From the NCBI GenBank assembly GCA_050480705.1, contig JBJHAX010000010.1, forward strand, positions 3,423-67,422: a stretch of 64,000 nt of DNA, given 5' to 3'. The notes beneath the pieces were generated by a model. That model was not told the DNA's origin. It searched no databases and was given only the letters and a program-made list of their open reading frames with translations. This document shows, piece after piece, positions 19,634 to 28,810 of this stretch (positions are counted from its first letter, which is position 1; every line of letters starts with the position of its first letter). A program made the position numbers and the translations under genes. This DNA comes from JBJHAX01 sp050480705. Lineage in GTDB: Bacteria; Actinomycetota; Nitriliruptoria; Nitriliruptorales; Nitriliruptoraceae.

Positions 19634-21632
19634 TCGACGCCGAGGAACGCCCGGACGGTTTCTGTTCGCGCTCGCCATCCGACGGCCGGCCGTTGGGGCT
19701 GCCGTGACCGTTGACGCCGAGGCGACGCAGTGCCTCGATCGCGGCCGAGGGGTCGTCGGAGACCGGGGCGCTCATCGCCCGAGACGGGCGCTGACGCACG
19801 GGCGTCAGGACCTCCTCGAGCCGTTCACCTTCCACGGTCTCCTCGTCGAGCAGCCGCTGCGCGAGCGATTCGACGACGTCGTCGTTCTCGACCAGGATCT
19901 CGAGCGCTTCGTCGTGCGCCTCGTCGAGCAGGTGCCGGACCTCTTCGTCGATCTGGAACGCGACCTGCGCCGAGTAGTCGGGTTCGTGTCCGAAGTCACG
20001 ACCGAGGAAGGGCTGGGATTCGGTGCGTCCGAGCTTGATCGGGCCAAGGCGTGCACTCATGCCGTACTGAGTCGTCATCTCCCGCGCCAGCCGCGTGGCC
20101 TTGTCGATGTCGTTCGAGGCCCCGGTGGTGATGTCACCGATCTTGAGTTCCTCGGCGACCCGGCCGCCAAGCATCATCGCGAGCTTGTCCACGAGTTCCC
20201 CGCGCGTCGCGTACTGGCGGTCCTCGGTCGGCAGCGCCATCGTGTAGCCGCCGGCACGCCCACGCGGGATGATGGTGATCTTGTGGATCGGATCGCTGTG
20301 TGGCAGGGCATGGCCGACGATGGCGTGGCCGGCCTCGTGGTAGGCGGTGATCGTGCGTTCCCGCTCACTCATGATGCGCGTCTTGCGCTCCGGACCGGCG
20401 ATGACCCTGTCGATCGCTTCAGCGAGTTCGCTGGCGCTGATCTCGGTCTTGCCGAACCGCGCGGCGAGCAACGCCCCCTCGTTGATCAGGTTGGCGAGGT
20501 CGGCGCCGGTGAAGCCGGGTGTCTGGCGCGCAAGGACCTCGAGGTCGACGTCGTCGGCCAGCGGCTTGCCCTTGGCGTGCACCTCGAGGATCTGCTTGCG
20601 GCCCATGAGGTCCGGCCGGTCGACGACGACCTGGCGGTCGAAGCGGCCCGGCCGCAGCAGGGCGGGGTCGAGAATGTCGGGACGGTTCGTCGCCGCGATC
20701 ACGATGACGGCGGTGCGCACGTCGAAGCCGTCCATCTCGACGAGCAGCTGGTTGAGGGTCTGCTCGCGTTCGTCGTGCCCACCGCCCATGCCGGCGCCGC
20801 GGTGGCGACCGACCGCGTCGATCTCGTCGACGAAGATGATCGCGGGTGCGTTCTGCTTGGCCTGTTCGAACAGGTCACGGACACGGCTCGCACCGACACC
20901 GACGAACATCTCGACGAAGTCCGAGCCCGAGATCGAGAAGAACGGCACGCCCGCTTCACCGGCGACGGCGCGCGCAAGCAGGGTCTTTCCGGTACCGGGC
21001 GGCCCGAACAGCAGCACCCCTTTGGGGATCTTCGCGCACATCGCCTGGAACTTCTGCGGGTTCTCCAGAAACTCCTTGATCTCGTGGAGTTCCTCGACGG
21101 CGGAGTCCGAACCCGCGACGTCGTCGAAGGTGACCTTCGGCGCGTCCTTGGAAACCAGCTTTGCCTTCGATTTGCCGAACTGCATGACGCCGCGACCGCC
21201 GCCACCCTGCATGTTCTGCATCAGCAGGAAGAACACGACCAGGATGAGCATGAACGGCAGCACGGTCGCCAGAATGGAGGTGAGCGCACCGGTCTGTTCG
21301 GGGTCGAACTGCACCGAACCGATCAGCCCACGGTCGATCCAGCTGCGCAGCTGCGGGCCGTTGACCTCCGGGTTGAACGCGGTCCTGAACGGCACCGTCG
21401 CCCCATCGGCGCGACGCTGACCTTCGATGGTGTCCGACCGGTTGCCGATCGTCGTCACCTCGAGGTCCTGGCCCTGCAACTGCCCGGACTCCACCGCGGC
21501 CTGGAACTCCGTCCAGGTGAGATCGTCGGGAGCTGCGGCACTCTGGACGAAGCTCACACCGAGCCACAGGGCGGCCGCGAGCGCGAGAATCCACGGAAGG
21601 GGGCCGCGGAGCAGACGCTGGCCTGGCTTCAC
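19626..21632 (-). CDS. ftsH: ATP-dependent zinc metalloprotease FtsH
   Basis: Membrane-anchored AAA+ protease. Transmembrane helices at about 13-33 and 119-139 flank an extracytoplasmic domain. Walker A GPPGTGKT is at 210-217, the SRH region reads NRPDILDPALLRPGRFDRQV, and the zinc motif HEAGH is at 432-436 with the third ligand in the downstream peptidase domain. The disordered C-terminal tail is rich in Ser, Pro and Gly. At 668 residues it is the usual actinobacterial size. It lies between hpt and folE exactly as in mycobacteria. Confidence 0.97.
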   Translation of the reverse strand: MKPGQRLLRGPLPWILALAAALWLGVSFVQSAAAPDDLTWTEFQAAVESGQLQGQDLEVTTIGNRSDTIEGQRRADGATVPFRTAFNPEVNGPQLRSWIDRGLIGSVQFDPEQTGALTSILATVLPFMLILVVFFLLMQNMQGGGGRGVMQFGKSKAKLVSKDAPKVTFDDVAGSDSAVEELHEIKEFLENPQKFQAMCAKIPKGVLLFGPPGTGKTLLARAVAGEAGVPFFSISGSDFVEMFVGVGASRVRDLFEQAKQNAPAIIFVDEIDAVGRHRGAGMGGGHDEREQTLNQLLVEMDGFDVRTAVIVIAATNRPDILDPALLRPGRFDRQVVVDRPDLMGRKQILEVHAKGKPLADDVDLEVLARQTPGFTGADLANLINEGALLAARFGKTEISASELAEAIDRVIAGPERKTRIMSERERTITAYHEAGHAIVGHALPHSDPIHKITIIPRGRAGGYTMALPTEDRQYATRGELVDKLAMMLGGRVAEELKIGDITTGASNDIDKATRLAREMTTQYGMSARLGPIKLGRTESQPFLGRDFGHEPDYSAQVAFQIDEEVRHLLDEAHDEALEILVENDDVVESLAQRLLDEETVEGERLEEVLTPVRQRPSRAMSAPVSDDPSAAIEALRRLGVNGHGSPNGRPSDGEREQKPSGRSSASND

Positions 21633-21736
21633 GCTTGGACCGCCTTTGCGAGCGGGGGAAGGGACTCGAGGGCTCGAGGGGCGAAGACGACGAGGCTACC
21701 ACCGGCTGCCGGTCACCAACCCGCTGGCGGGCTCGA

Positions 21737-22306
21737 TCAGCCGCTGTACACCTCGGGACGCAACGCGACGATGTGGGGCAGTCCGCGGTAGCGCTCAGCG
21801 AAGTCGAGGCCGTAGCCGACGACGAAGACGTCGGGGACCTCGAAGCCGACATAGCGGATGGGAAGGTCGACCTCTCGACGGCTGGGTTTGGTGAGCAGTG
21901 CGAACAGTTCGATGCTCGCCGGCTTGCGCGACGTGAGGTTCTTCATCAGGTAGTCGAGGGTGAGTCCGGAGTCGACGATGTCCTCGACGACGAGGACATG
22001 GCGACCTTCGATGTCGGCGTCGAGGTCCTTGAGGATCCTGACCGTGCCCGAGGACGTGGTCGCCGAGCCGTACGACGAGCAGGCCATGAAGTCCATGGCG
22101 GTCGGCACGGTCAGTCGGCGAGCGAGGTCCGACATGACGAACACCGCGCCTTTGAGCACGCCGACGAGCAGGATCTCCCGGCCCGCGTAGTCGGCGTCGA
22201 TGTCGGCGGCGAGCTCGCCGAGACGGCGGTCGATGTCCTCGGCCGGCACGATGATGTCGGCGACGTCGTCGCGGTACGGCGAGGGGATGTCGCCCATGTC
22301 CGCCAT
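21737..22306 (-). CDS. hpt: Hypoxanthine phosphoribosyltransferase
   Basis: Purine salvage: makes IMP or GMP from hypoxanthine or guanine plus PRPP. The PRPP-binding signature is VLVVEDIVDSGLTLDYL. VGVLKGAVFVMSDLARR and the flexible loop SSYGSATTSSG are typical, as is the C-terminal base-binding VVGYGLDFAERYRGLPHI. 189 residues from the ATG at 22306, with GAGGA 7 nt upstream; the longer frame to 22414 has no family similarity at its start. The tilS-hpt-ftsH order is widely conserved. Confidence 0.95.
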   Translation of the reverse strand: MADMGDIPSPYRDDVADIIVPAEDIDRRLGELAADIDADYAGREILLVGVLKGAVFVMSDLARRLTVPTAMDFMACSSYGSATTSSGTVRILKDLDADIEGRHVLVVEDIVDSGLTLDYLMKNLTSRKPASIELFALLTKPSRREVDLPIRYVGFEVPDVFVVGYGLDFAERYRGLPHIVALRPEVYSG

Positions 22307-22429
22307 CGGGTCGTCCTCGGTCGCGCTTCGGGGATCACCGCCGACGGCGGTTGGGGCGCCGATGGTAGGCGCCGGCGGGCGGCGACGGCGCACGACGGCC
22401 AGCCACCGCAGCATGCGACCGTCGGTGGA

Positions 22430-23917
22430 TCAGTGCTCGGGGTCGCGGCGGTGGGGACTGCTCGAGCGGGCGACACGAAGTTGTGCGGCTGCATCGTTGC
22501 GGCCCGCACGCAGGACGGCCTCGTCGGCGGCGACGCCGGGAACCCACACGACGGTGTCGGCGCCGTCGACGACGACCGGCCAGATCTCGCGGACGGCTCG
22601 GGGAACGCCTGCGTCGACGAACACGTCTTGAATCGATCGGGTCCCCGCCGCCGTGGTGATGCGGTCACCCGACTGGCGGTGCCGGACGTTGAACGGTCCG
22701 GTGTCGGCAGCGAGATTGAGCACCATCCGCTCGGCGTGACCGCCAGGCGGGACGAGCGAGTCGTCGTCGTCGAACGGTGGCGGCGACCAGCCGCCGTCGA
22801 ACGCGAACGCGACCTGGCCGGGTGGCGCCGTCGACGTGCGCGTACGCCACGGGTCGGTGTCTGCGGTGATCGCCTGCACGGTGACACGGGCCGGCGGCCA
22901 CACCGCGACGCCGGGCACGACCAGGGGTACGGCGGCGCCACGAAGCCTGCGCTGCGGCGCGAACGTCCGCCACCCTGCGGCGACGGCGGCCTCGACGGGG
23001 CCGGGCAGGGTCACGGCCCCGCCGTCGGCGAGTTCCAGCGCGCGGGTGACCGCGTCGGCGTCAGGTGGGCCGTCACCGATCTCGGCGAGGACCGCCCGCA
23101 CGACCCGGCGTGCGAGCGCAGTCGGCATTTCGCGGACCGCGGTGTCGGGGATGGCGCACACATCACCGACACGGCGCACGGCGGCCATCGGTTCGCTCGT
23201 CAGCAGATCGAGCAGGCGTCGTTCGTCGCGGGCCAGGTCGGCGAAGCGGACCAGCGCCCCGACAGGATCGTCGGCGAGCCGCTCGAGCACGGAGAGCAAC
23301 TCGTGTCGCACCACGTTGCGGCGCAGCTCGGGATCGGCGTTGGTGGGGTCCTCGACGTGGGGCAGGCCCTCCAGCAGGAGGAAGCGTTTGACGTCGACGC
23401 GGCGCACGCTGAGCAGCGGTCGGATCAGATCGCCTGACACCGGCGCCATGGCCGCGATGCCGTCCATGCCCGTTCCGCGCGCGAGCCGCAGGAGCACCGT
23501 CTCGGCCTGGTCATCGGCGGTGTGCCCGACGAGGATCGCCACCGCATCGACACTCGTCGCGATTTCGCGCAGCGCCTTGTAACGAGCTTCGCGCGCCGCG
23601 GCCTCGATGCCGTGCCCGTCACCACGCACCTGGACGCTGCGCACCTCGATGGGCACACCGAGCCACTCGGCGTGCTGGCGGACCGCTTCGACATCGGCGC
23701 GGTCGTCGCGGAGTCCGTGGCGCACATGGGCCAGGACGATGTCGAGGTCGGGACGGGCGTCGGCGACGAGGTAGGCCAGCACGGTCGAGTCCGGCCCGCC
23801 GGAGCAGGCGACGATGACGCGAGCGCCATCGTCGAGCACGTCGAGGACACCCGCCACCTCGGCGACCAACGCATCGCGAGTCTGTCCCGGCTCGAGCGGA
23901 CCGATGCGCCCGCTCAC
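22430..23917 (-). CDS. tilS: tRNA(Ile)-lysidine synthetase
   Basis: Modifies C34 of tRNA-Ile(CAU) to lysidine so that it reads AUA. The N-terminal PP-loop is VIVACSGGPDSTVLAYL; the family motifs HVRHGLRDD and GHTADDQAETVLLRLARGTG follow, along with RPLLSVRR. The C-terminal TilS domain, with FNVRHRQSGDRI near the end, is present, making it the long form (495 residues). The GTG start lies one base after the metalloprotease stop. Confidence 0.94.
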   Translation of the reverse strand: MSGRIGPLEPGQTRDALVAEVAGVLDVLDDGARVIVACSGGPDSTVLAYLVADARPDLDIVLAHVRHGLRDDRADVEAVRQHAEWLGVPIEVRSVQVRGDGHGIEAAAREARYKALREIATSVDAVAILVGHTADDQAETVLLRLARGTGMDGIAAMAPVSGDLIRPLLSVRRVDVKRFLLLEGLPHVEDPTNADPELRRNVVRHELLSVLERLADDPVGALVRFADLARDERRLLDLLTSEPMAAVRRVGDVCAIPDTAVREMPTALARRVVRAVLAEIGDGPPDADAVTRALELADGGAVTLPGPVEAAVAAGWRTFAPQRRLRGAAVPLVVPGVAVWPPARVTVQAITADTDPWRTRTSTAPPGQVAFAFDGGWSPPPFDDDDSLVPPGGHAERMVLNLAADTGPFNVRHRQSGDRITTAAGTRSIQDVFVDAGVPRAVREIWPVVVDGADTVVWVPGVAADEAVLRAGRNDAAAQLRVARSSSPHRRDPEH

Positions 23918-23918
23918 C

Positions 23919-24965
23919 TCATGCCGCCCGGACCCGGTCCACCCAGGCAGCGGGATCGGCGAAATCGTCGGGCCGCGGCAGGCTGGCGGGAGTCGCGAAC
24001 GCGAGATTGAGTGTGTCGCGTCCGGCGCGTTCGATGATCTCACGGACGAACGTCTCGCCGTCACGGTACTGGCGCCGCTTCGTCTCCAAACCGGCGACGG
24101 CGGACAGGACCTTGGAGACGACATCCGCGGTCCGAGACGCGAGCGCCGCACGGACCTCTTCGGGGTCGTCGACGACGCCGGCGTCGAACATCGCGGCGTT
24201 CGCATGACCTTCGAGCAAGCTCATCATCGCCTGGGCGTCGGCGAGCACCTCGCGCTGTGTGTCGGTCATGACCACGTCGAGGACGGGCTCGATGGACCCG
24301 TCACGCCGGACCCGGCTGACGAGATCCGGAAGACGTGACGCGACACGCTTGAGGGCACCGCGGTCCACCTGGATGTCGGCGAGATAGCGGTCGAGCAGCC
24401 CGCGCATGTGGTGCGCGAGCCATCCCGCGTCGCCGAACTGCAGCAGATGGGTGACTTCGTGCAGCAGGACAGCGCGGCGCAGATCGTCGGCCAATGGTCC
24501 GTGACGCTCTGCCAGGTCGAGCACGTTGGGCCCCACGACGACCAGCGTCCCAGGCGGGCGCGTCACGGCTGACGTGCCGTGTGCTGAGGCCTGCGGTTCG
24601 TCACGGTGGGTGGCGGCGGGGTCGCCGAGTGGCAGCACGTACTGGCCGAGCACCTTCCCTGACAACGCGCCGAGCAACGCGCCCAGCTGCGCACCCAGGA
24701 CCTGTGCGGCGGCAGGCCGGTCTTCGAGCCGGTCCCGCAGGGGTTCGAACACGCCGCGCAGCGCAGCAAGGTTCGCACGTACCCAGCCGATGCGTCCGAC
24801 GACGCGGAACTCGGCGTGCGGCAGGTCGCTGCCGAGTCCGGTCCATTCGCGCGCTGCGACATCGACATCGGCGAGATCTTCGGCGAGCTGGCGGCGCAGA
24901 CCGTCGGCTGCGCCAGGGTCCGTGCGCGCACGTGGCGCGACGGCGCTCGCGGCCCAGACGGCCAC
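23919..24965 (-). CDS. DUF2342 zinc-dependent metalloprotease-like protein
   Basis: 348 residues with a metalloprotease motif HEVTH in AVLLHEVTHLLQFGDAGWLAHH and a downstream acidic residue in LLEGHANAAMFD. It matches the actinobacterial family called putative hydrolase or F420-biosynthesis-associated DUF2342, which sits next to tilS in most members. Its substrate is unknown. The frame is open far to the left but runs through the neighbouring small gene. The first acceptable start clear of that overlap is GTG 24965; only non-standard starts exist between it and 25018. The N terminus is therefore uncertain by about 15 residues. Confidence 0.82.
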   Translation of the reverse strand: MAVWAASAVAPRARTDPGAADGLRRQLAEDLADVDVAAREWTGLGSDLPHAEFRVVGRIGWVRANLAALRGVFEPLRDRLEDRPAAAQVLGAQLGALLGALSGKVLGQYVLPLGDPAATHRDEPQASAHGTSAVTRPPGTLVVVGPNVLDLAERHGPLADDLRRAVLLHEVTHLLQFGDAGWLAHHMRGLLDRYLADIQVDRGALKRVASRLPDLVSRVRRDGSIEPVLDVVMTDTQREVLADAQAMMSLLEGHANAAMFDAGVVDDPEEVRAALASRTADVVSKVLSAVAGLETKRRQYRDGETFVREIIERAGRDTLNLAFATPASLPRPDDFADPAAWVDRVRAA

Positions 24966-25017
24966 GCGCTCGTCCAGCAGCGATGGAGGGGCAGTCAGCT
25001 CGTCCCCCTCGACGGTG

Positions 25018-25341
25018 TCATGACGATGAACGGTGCCGGTGCACGCCCAGCCAGTACAGGCCTGCGAGCAGCGCCAGTCCGACCAGGCCGGTGAAGGTGA
25101 GGATCCACGCTGCGCCCCAGGTGAAGGGCACGTCGGGGTTCTCATAGCCAGCGAGTTCGCGCGCGGGGTTGTCCTCGGCTTCGCGTGGCTTGGGGTCGGG
25201 ACCGAGCTGCTCGTCATCGACGGCCAGCACGATGCCGCCGACCGCCTCGTCGTCGGCCACGACGTCATCGGCCACCGCCGGCGATGCGAGCATGGCGAGC
25301 GCGAACGCGGCGGACAGGGCGAGACCGAACGCACGGCGCAT
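25018..25341 (-). CDS. Small secreted or membrane protein, unknown function
   Basis: 107 residues: a clear N-terminal signal peptide (MRRAFGLALSAAFALAMLASPAVA), an acidic Asp/Glu-rich extracytoplasmic stretch, one hydrophobic helix (about 79-98, WILTFTGLVGLALLAGLYWLG), and a short His/Arg/Ser cytoplasmic tail. It sits directly upstream of the metalloprotease with the same orientation, so it may be co-transcribed. No recognised family. It is probably a single-pass membrane protein with its N-terminal part outside. Confidence 0.7.
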   Translation of the reverse strand: MRRAFGLALSAAFALAMLASPAVADDVVADDEAVGGIVLAVDDEQLGPDPKPREAEDNPARELAGYENPDVPFTWGAAWILTFTGLVGLALLAGLYWLGVHRHRSSS

Positions 25342-25554
25342 GGTGATGCCGAACCTCCCGGGGCAAACGTCGACGCGGCAGCGTAGCCGACGCCCCCGCC
25401 CGGCCGGACGTCAAGCCAGGCACGCACCGGTCGCGCCGCTGATCCGGTACCGCCATCCTCGGATCACCGTCGGGGCAAGACACCGCCGCGGCAGCATCGA
25501 ACTGCCGGCAAGGGCAACCGAACCCGCCGGCGCACCTCCGCCATACTGTTGCGC

Positions 25555-25583
25555 TTTCAACTAAAAGCTGCACCCGATACGCT
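25555..25583 (+). promoter_or_regulatory. Candidate promoter for the pirin gene
   Basis: TTTCAA at 25555-25560 and TACGCT at 25578-25583 with a 17-bp AT-richer spacer. The pirin ATG is 28 bp further on with GAGGAG before it. The match to sigma-70 consensus is modest. Confidence 0.3.
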
Positions 25584-25610
25584 CGTGACGACGCAACCCG
25601 AGGAGTCCCG

Positions 25611-26615
25611 ATGCCCGCCGTGACCGTCGACAACCTGCTCACCCTGCCGAGGGTGACCACCCCGGACCCGGCGACGACCTCCGATCGGCCGGTGCGTTCG
25701 GTGACGACCGCTCCCCGCGGCTTCGAAGGGGAGGGATTCCCGGTGCGTCGCGCTTTCCAGGGCGTGGACCTGAAGGATCTCGACCCGTTCATCCACATGG
25801 ACCAGATGGGCGAGGTCGAATACGCGCCCGGGGAGCCCAAAGGAACGCCGTGGCACCCACACCGCGGGTTCGAAACGGTGACCTACATGATCGACGGGAT
25901 CATGCAGCACCAGGACAGCCACGGCGGCGGTGGGATGATCACCGATGGCGACACGCAGTGGATGACCGCCGGATCGGGGCTGCTGCACATCGAAGCGCCG
26001 CCCGAGGAAGTGGTCGTGCGCGGCGGGCTGTTCCACGGGTTCCAGCTGTGGGTCAACCTGCCCGCGGCCAAGAAGTGGAACGAGCCGCGCTACCAGGACC
26101 TGCGCGGCAGTGACGTGACCCTGCTGACCTCTCCGGACGGCGGAACGCTGCTGCGGCTCATCGCCGGCGAGATCGACGGGCAGGCGGGTCCCGGCTCGAC
26201 CTACACGCCGATCACGCTCATTCACGCCACACTCGAGCCGGGTGCTGCGATCAGGCTGCCGTGGCGCCAGGACTTCAACGCGCTCGCCTACGTGCTCGCG
26301 GGTCGTGGCACCGTCGGCGCGGACCATCGCCCGATCGAGATGGGCCAGCTCGCACTGTTCGGCCGTGGGGACGCGTTGACGCTGGCAGCGGCCGACACCC
26401 AGGAGTCACGCGCGCCGAAGATGGACGTCCTGCTGCTCGGAGGCCTGCCGATCCGCGAGACGGTGGCGTGGTACGGCCCGTTCGTGATGAACACCCGCGA
26501 GGAACTGCAGCAGGCGTTCGACGACTTCCAGGCCGGCAAGCTCGGCACGATCCCCGCGCTGCACCAGGTGGGCAATGTCGCTCCCGAGGATGCCGGGGAC
26601 GACACGAAGAGCTGA
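25611..26615 (+). CDS. Pirin family protein
   Basis: Bicupin protein of 334 residues. The N-terminal cupin carries the metal ligands in PWHPHRGFETVTYMI (two His), the QHQDSHGGGG loop (third His) and HIEAPPE (Glu). The C-terminal cupin is degenerate, as in known pirins. Bacterial pirins include quercetin dioxygenase-like enzymes and redox regulators; which applies here cannot be told. The ATG has GAGGAG 6 nt upstream. The gene is flanked by divergent and convergent neighbours and stands alone. Confidence 0.9.
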   Translation: MPAVTVDNLLTLPRVTTPDPATTSDRPVRSVTTAPRGFEGEGFPVRRAFQGVDLKDLDPFIHMDQMGEVEYAPGEPKGTPWHPHRGFETVTYMIDGIMQHQDSHGGGGMITDGDTQWMTAGSGLLHIEAPPEEVVVRGGLFHGFQLWVNLPAAKKWNEPRYQDLRGSDVTLLTSPDGGTLLRLIAGEIDGQAGPGSTYTPITLIHATLEPGAAIRLPWRQDFNALAYVLAGRGTVGADHRPIEMGQLALFGRGDALTLAAADTQESRAPKMDVLLLGGLPIRETVAWYGPFVMNTREELQQAFDDFQAGKLGTIPALHQVGNVAPEDAGDDTKS

Positions 26616-26653
26616 GATCGGCCAGCGCCGCTACAACCCGGTCGCCACGGCGA

Positions 26654-27262
26654 TCAGATGTCGCCGTACACCGACCGGACGGTGCTCAGCCAGTGGCCGT
26701 CGCACGGCGGGCAGTAGCGGCGCTCCATCGCCCGGTCGATGCTGGACGCGTCGTAGAGTTCCGAGAACCGCCACGTGAAGTGGTCGATCGCCTCGGGCCA
26801 CGAGTCCCAGGCGGCCAGGCCCGACGGTCCGTCGCCGCCCCAGCCCCACGCGTTGTGGGACCCGGCCGGCTTGTGGTGGCCGGCAGTCGATTCGGTCATC
26901 GCGATCGCCACGACCAGGCGCGGGTCGACGTCATAGGCGACACCGGCCTCGATGATCGTCTCGGCGTGGTCCGTGAGCGGCGAGTCGACGTCGTCGAGCC
27001 ACGCGCGCAGGCGCTCGGCATCGACGTGTTCGCCGTCGTCACCGAGGTAGACGGGCTCGGGGGGCTCGGGGGGCTCGACCGGCTCGGGTTCGGGTGCCGG
27101 CGCGACCAGAACGAGGCCTTCGCGCTTCGCGGGCGCCTCGTCGGCCGCCTGCTCGGGCGCGGCGGCGATGACCGAACTCGCAGCCAGACCGAGTGCGGCC
27201 AGCGCCACGGTCGAGGACAGCGGCAGTCGTCGTTCGTACACGTGCAAGCCTCGGGAAGACAT
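26654..27262 (-). CDS. Secreted lysozyme/transglycosylase-like protein
   Basis: 203 residues. It begins with a signal peptide (ALAALGLAASSVIAA), then a Pro/Glu-rich linker of VEPPEPPEP type, then a C-terminal domain of about 110 residues. That domain, AYDVDPRLVVAIAMTESTAGHH followed by NAWGWGG, resembles glucosaminidase/lytic transglycosylase folds in which the Glu of the TES motif is catalytic. This suggests a cell-wall hydrolase, though two Cys near the C terminus (YCPPC) are unusual. The 240 bp before the gene hold several hairpins but no riboswitch class that I can identify. Confidence 0.65.
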   Translation of the reverse strand: MSSRGLHVYERRLPLSSTVALAALGLAASSVIAAAPEQAADEAPAKREGLVLVAPAPEPEPVEPPEPPEPVYLGDDGEHVDAERLRAWLDDVDSPLTDHAETIIEAGVAYDVDPRLVVAIAMTESTAGHHKPAGSHNAWGWGGDGPSGLAAWDSWPEAIDHFTWRFSELYDASSIDRAMERRYCPPCDGHWLSTVRSVYGDI

Positions 27263-27505
27263 CGGTGTCGCCGTGCGCTGCTCCGCGACGGGAGCTGTGG
27301 TGCCCGGCAGCGAAATGCCCGCGGGCGATCCCGACGGGCAGTGGCAAGTGTGCCCGGCTCCGCCACCACGACCTCGCAAAGCCCTGTCCGAACGATCATC
27401 CCAAGTAGAACGCATTGGTTTGTCATGAAAAGCTGCATGCCGTGAGGACGCGGGCCTGGCGAGGCCGCTACGGCGCTCCCTATGGAGTCGCTTGATCGCT
27501 GCCCG

Positions 27506-28810
27506 TCAGTCGCCGCGCACCACACCGGCCGTGATCGCCGCGACACACCGGCCTCCGCCGGCGGTGACGATCGCCTCGACAGGGTCGTCGCCGGGCTCGA
27601 TCGCGAACACGGCCATGTCGGCTCTCAGACCCGGCTCGAGGGCACCGACGAGGTCAGCCAGCCCGAGTGCCCGGGCACCGTCGATGGTGGCTGCTCGCAG
27701 CAAACGGTCGGCGAGGTCGTCGCCGCGGTAGCCCTGGCGCCGGGCGAGGCGGTGCAGTTCGGCGAGGTCCTCCATGAGGTCCAGCGACGGGCTCGACGCG
27801 AGCGAGTCCGTGCCGACAGCGATGTCGACCCCGTCGGCGAGCAGCGCAGCAACGGGCGGCGCGTCGACACCGACGACTGCGTTCGATCGGGGACACAGCG
27901 CCACCGAAGTGCCGAGGTCGCGAAGGATCGCCCGGTCGTCGGCGCCGAGATGGACACCGTGCGCGATGTGGCTGTCGGGTCCCAGCAGTCCACATCGCCG
28001 TGCGTAACCGGCAATACCGAGCCCACTGCCGGCATCCGCATACAGGCGCCACGTCGGCGGCACGATGCGGCGCATCCGCTCAGCGAGCGGGCCGGTTCCG
28101 GTGCGGTAGAGCTGTTCCTCGCTGTCGACCTCGCCGAGGTGGACGTGCAGACGGAGGCCGCGCGCACGCGCCAGCTGCGCCACGGCGAGCAGCGCAGGTT
28201 CGTCGACGGTGTAGGGGGTGTGCGGGGAGATGCCGACACGACTCGCCGTGGTGGTCGACGCGTCGTCGAGCGCTGCGACGAGTCGCGCACGCCCCTCGCG
28301 TTCCCACACGTCGAGGTCGACGCCGAGCACCTCGAGGTAGGCCACGCCGGCGACATCGGCATCGGCGAGGGTGTCGCGCGCCTCGAGGTCGGTGACGACG
28401 TCGGCGATGCACGTCGTGCCGGTCGCGAGCGCGCGGCGGACACCGTCGCGCGCCGCCAAGGCCCAGTCATCGTGCCGCCGGCGTTCGTACTCGGCCACGA
28501 ACGCATCCGACCATGCGAGGTAGTCGGTGTGATGTCGCGATCCCACAGCGTCGAACGCGGTGTACTGCAGATGCGTGTGCGCGTTCACGAGTCCCGGCAG
28601 GAGCATCCCGTCCCAGGCCGTCGTCTCCGCACCGGGGAACTCCTCGACGAGACGGCGGCGGTGGCCGACGGCGACGATCCTGCCGTCGGCAACCGCGACG
28701 GCACCGTCGGCGATCGGCGGCGAGGTCACCGCGACCAGCGTCCGCGCAGCGTGCACCACCACCTCGGTGTGTGCAGGCCGGGAGTCGGTGCACGTCGTGG
28801 CGTTCACCAC
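27506..28810 (-). CDS. Amidohydrolase, adenosine/S-adenosylhomocysteine deaminase type
   Basis: 434-residue zinc hydrolase. Metal ligands are His78 and His80 (PGLVNAHTHLQ), His224 (HVHLGE), His284 and Asp335 (VGTDSLASS). This is the subtype III amidohydrolase pattern of MTA/SAH deaminase, 5-deoxyadenosine deaminase and aminodeoxyfutalosine deaminase. HTHLQYT and GTDSLASSPSLDL look closer to the actinobacterial aminodeoxyfutalosine group. The predicted reaction is removal of the 6-amino group of a 5-substituted adenosine. Its ATG overlaps the upstream SAH-hydrolase-like gene by 7 bp, the last gene of a six-gene operon. The exact substrate is an inference. Confidence 0.8.
   Translation of the reverse strand: MVNATTCTDSRPAHTEVVVHAARTLVAVTSPPIADGAVAVADGRIVAVGHRRRLVEEFPGAETTAWDGMLLPGLVNAHTHLQYTAFDAVGSRHHTDYLAWSDAFVAEYERRRHDDWALAARDGVRRALATGTTCIADVVTDLEARDTLADADVAGVAYLEVLGVDLDVWEREGRARLVAALDDASTTTASRVGISPHTPYTVDEPALLAVAQLARARGLRLHVHLGEVDSEEQLYRTGTGPLAERMRRIVPPTWRLYADAGSGLGIAGYARRCGLLGPDSHIAHGVHLGADDRAILRDLGTSVALCPRSNAVVGVDAPPVAALLADGVDIAVGTDSLASSPSLDLMEDLAELHRLARRQGYRGDDLADRLLRAATIDGARALGLADLVGALEPGLRADMAVFAIEPGDDPVEAIVTAGGGRCVAAITAGVVRGD

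Noticed and set aside
27263..27505. Cobalamin or c-di-AMP riboswitch before the lysozyme-like gene
   Set aside because: A GCCACTG string resembles part of the cobalamin element, but the B12 box and the rest of the core are missing; the c-di-AMP core was not found.
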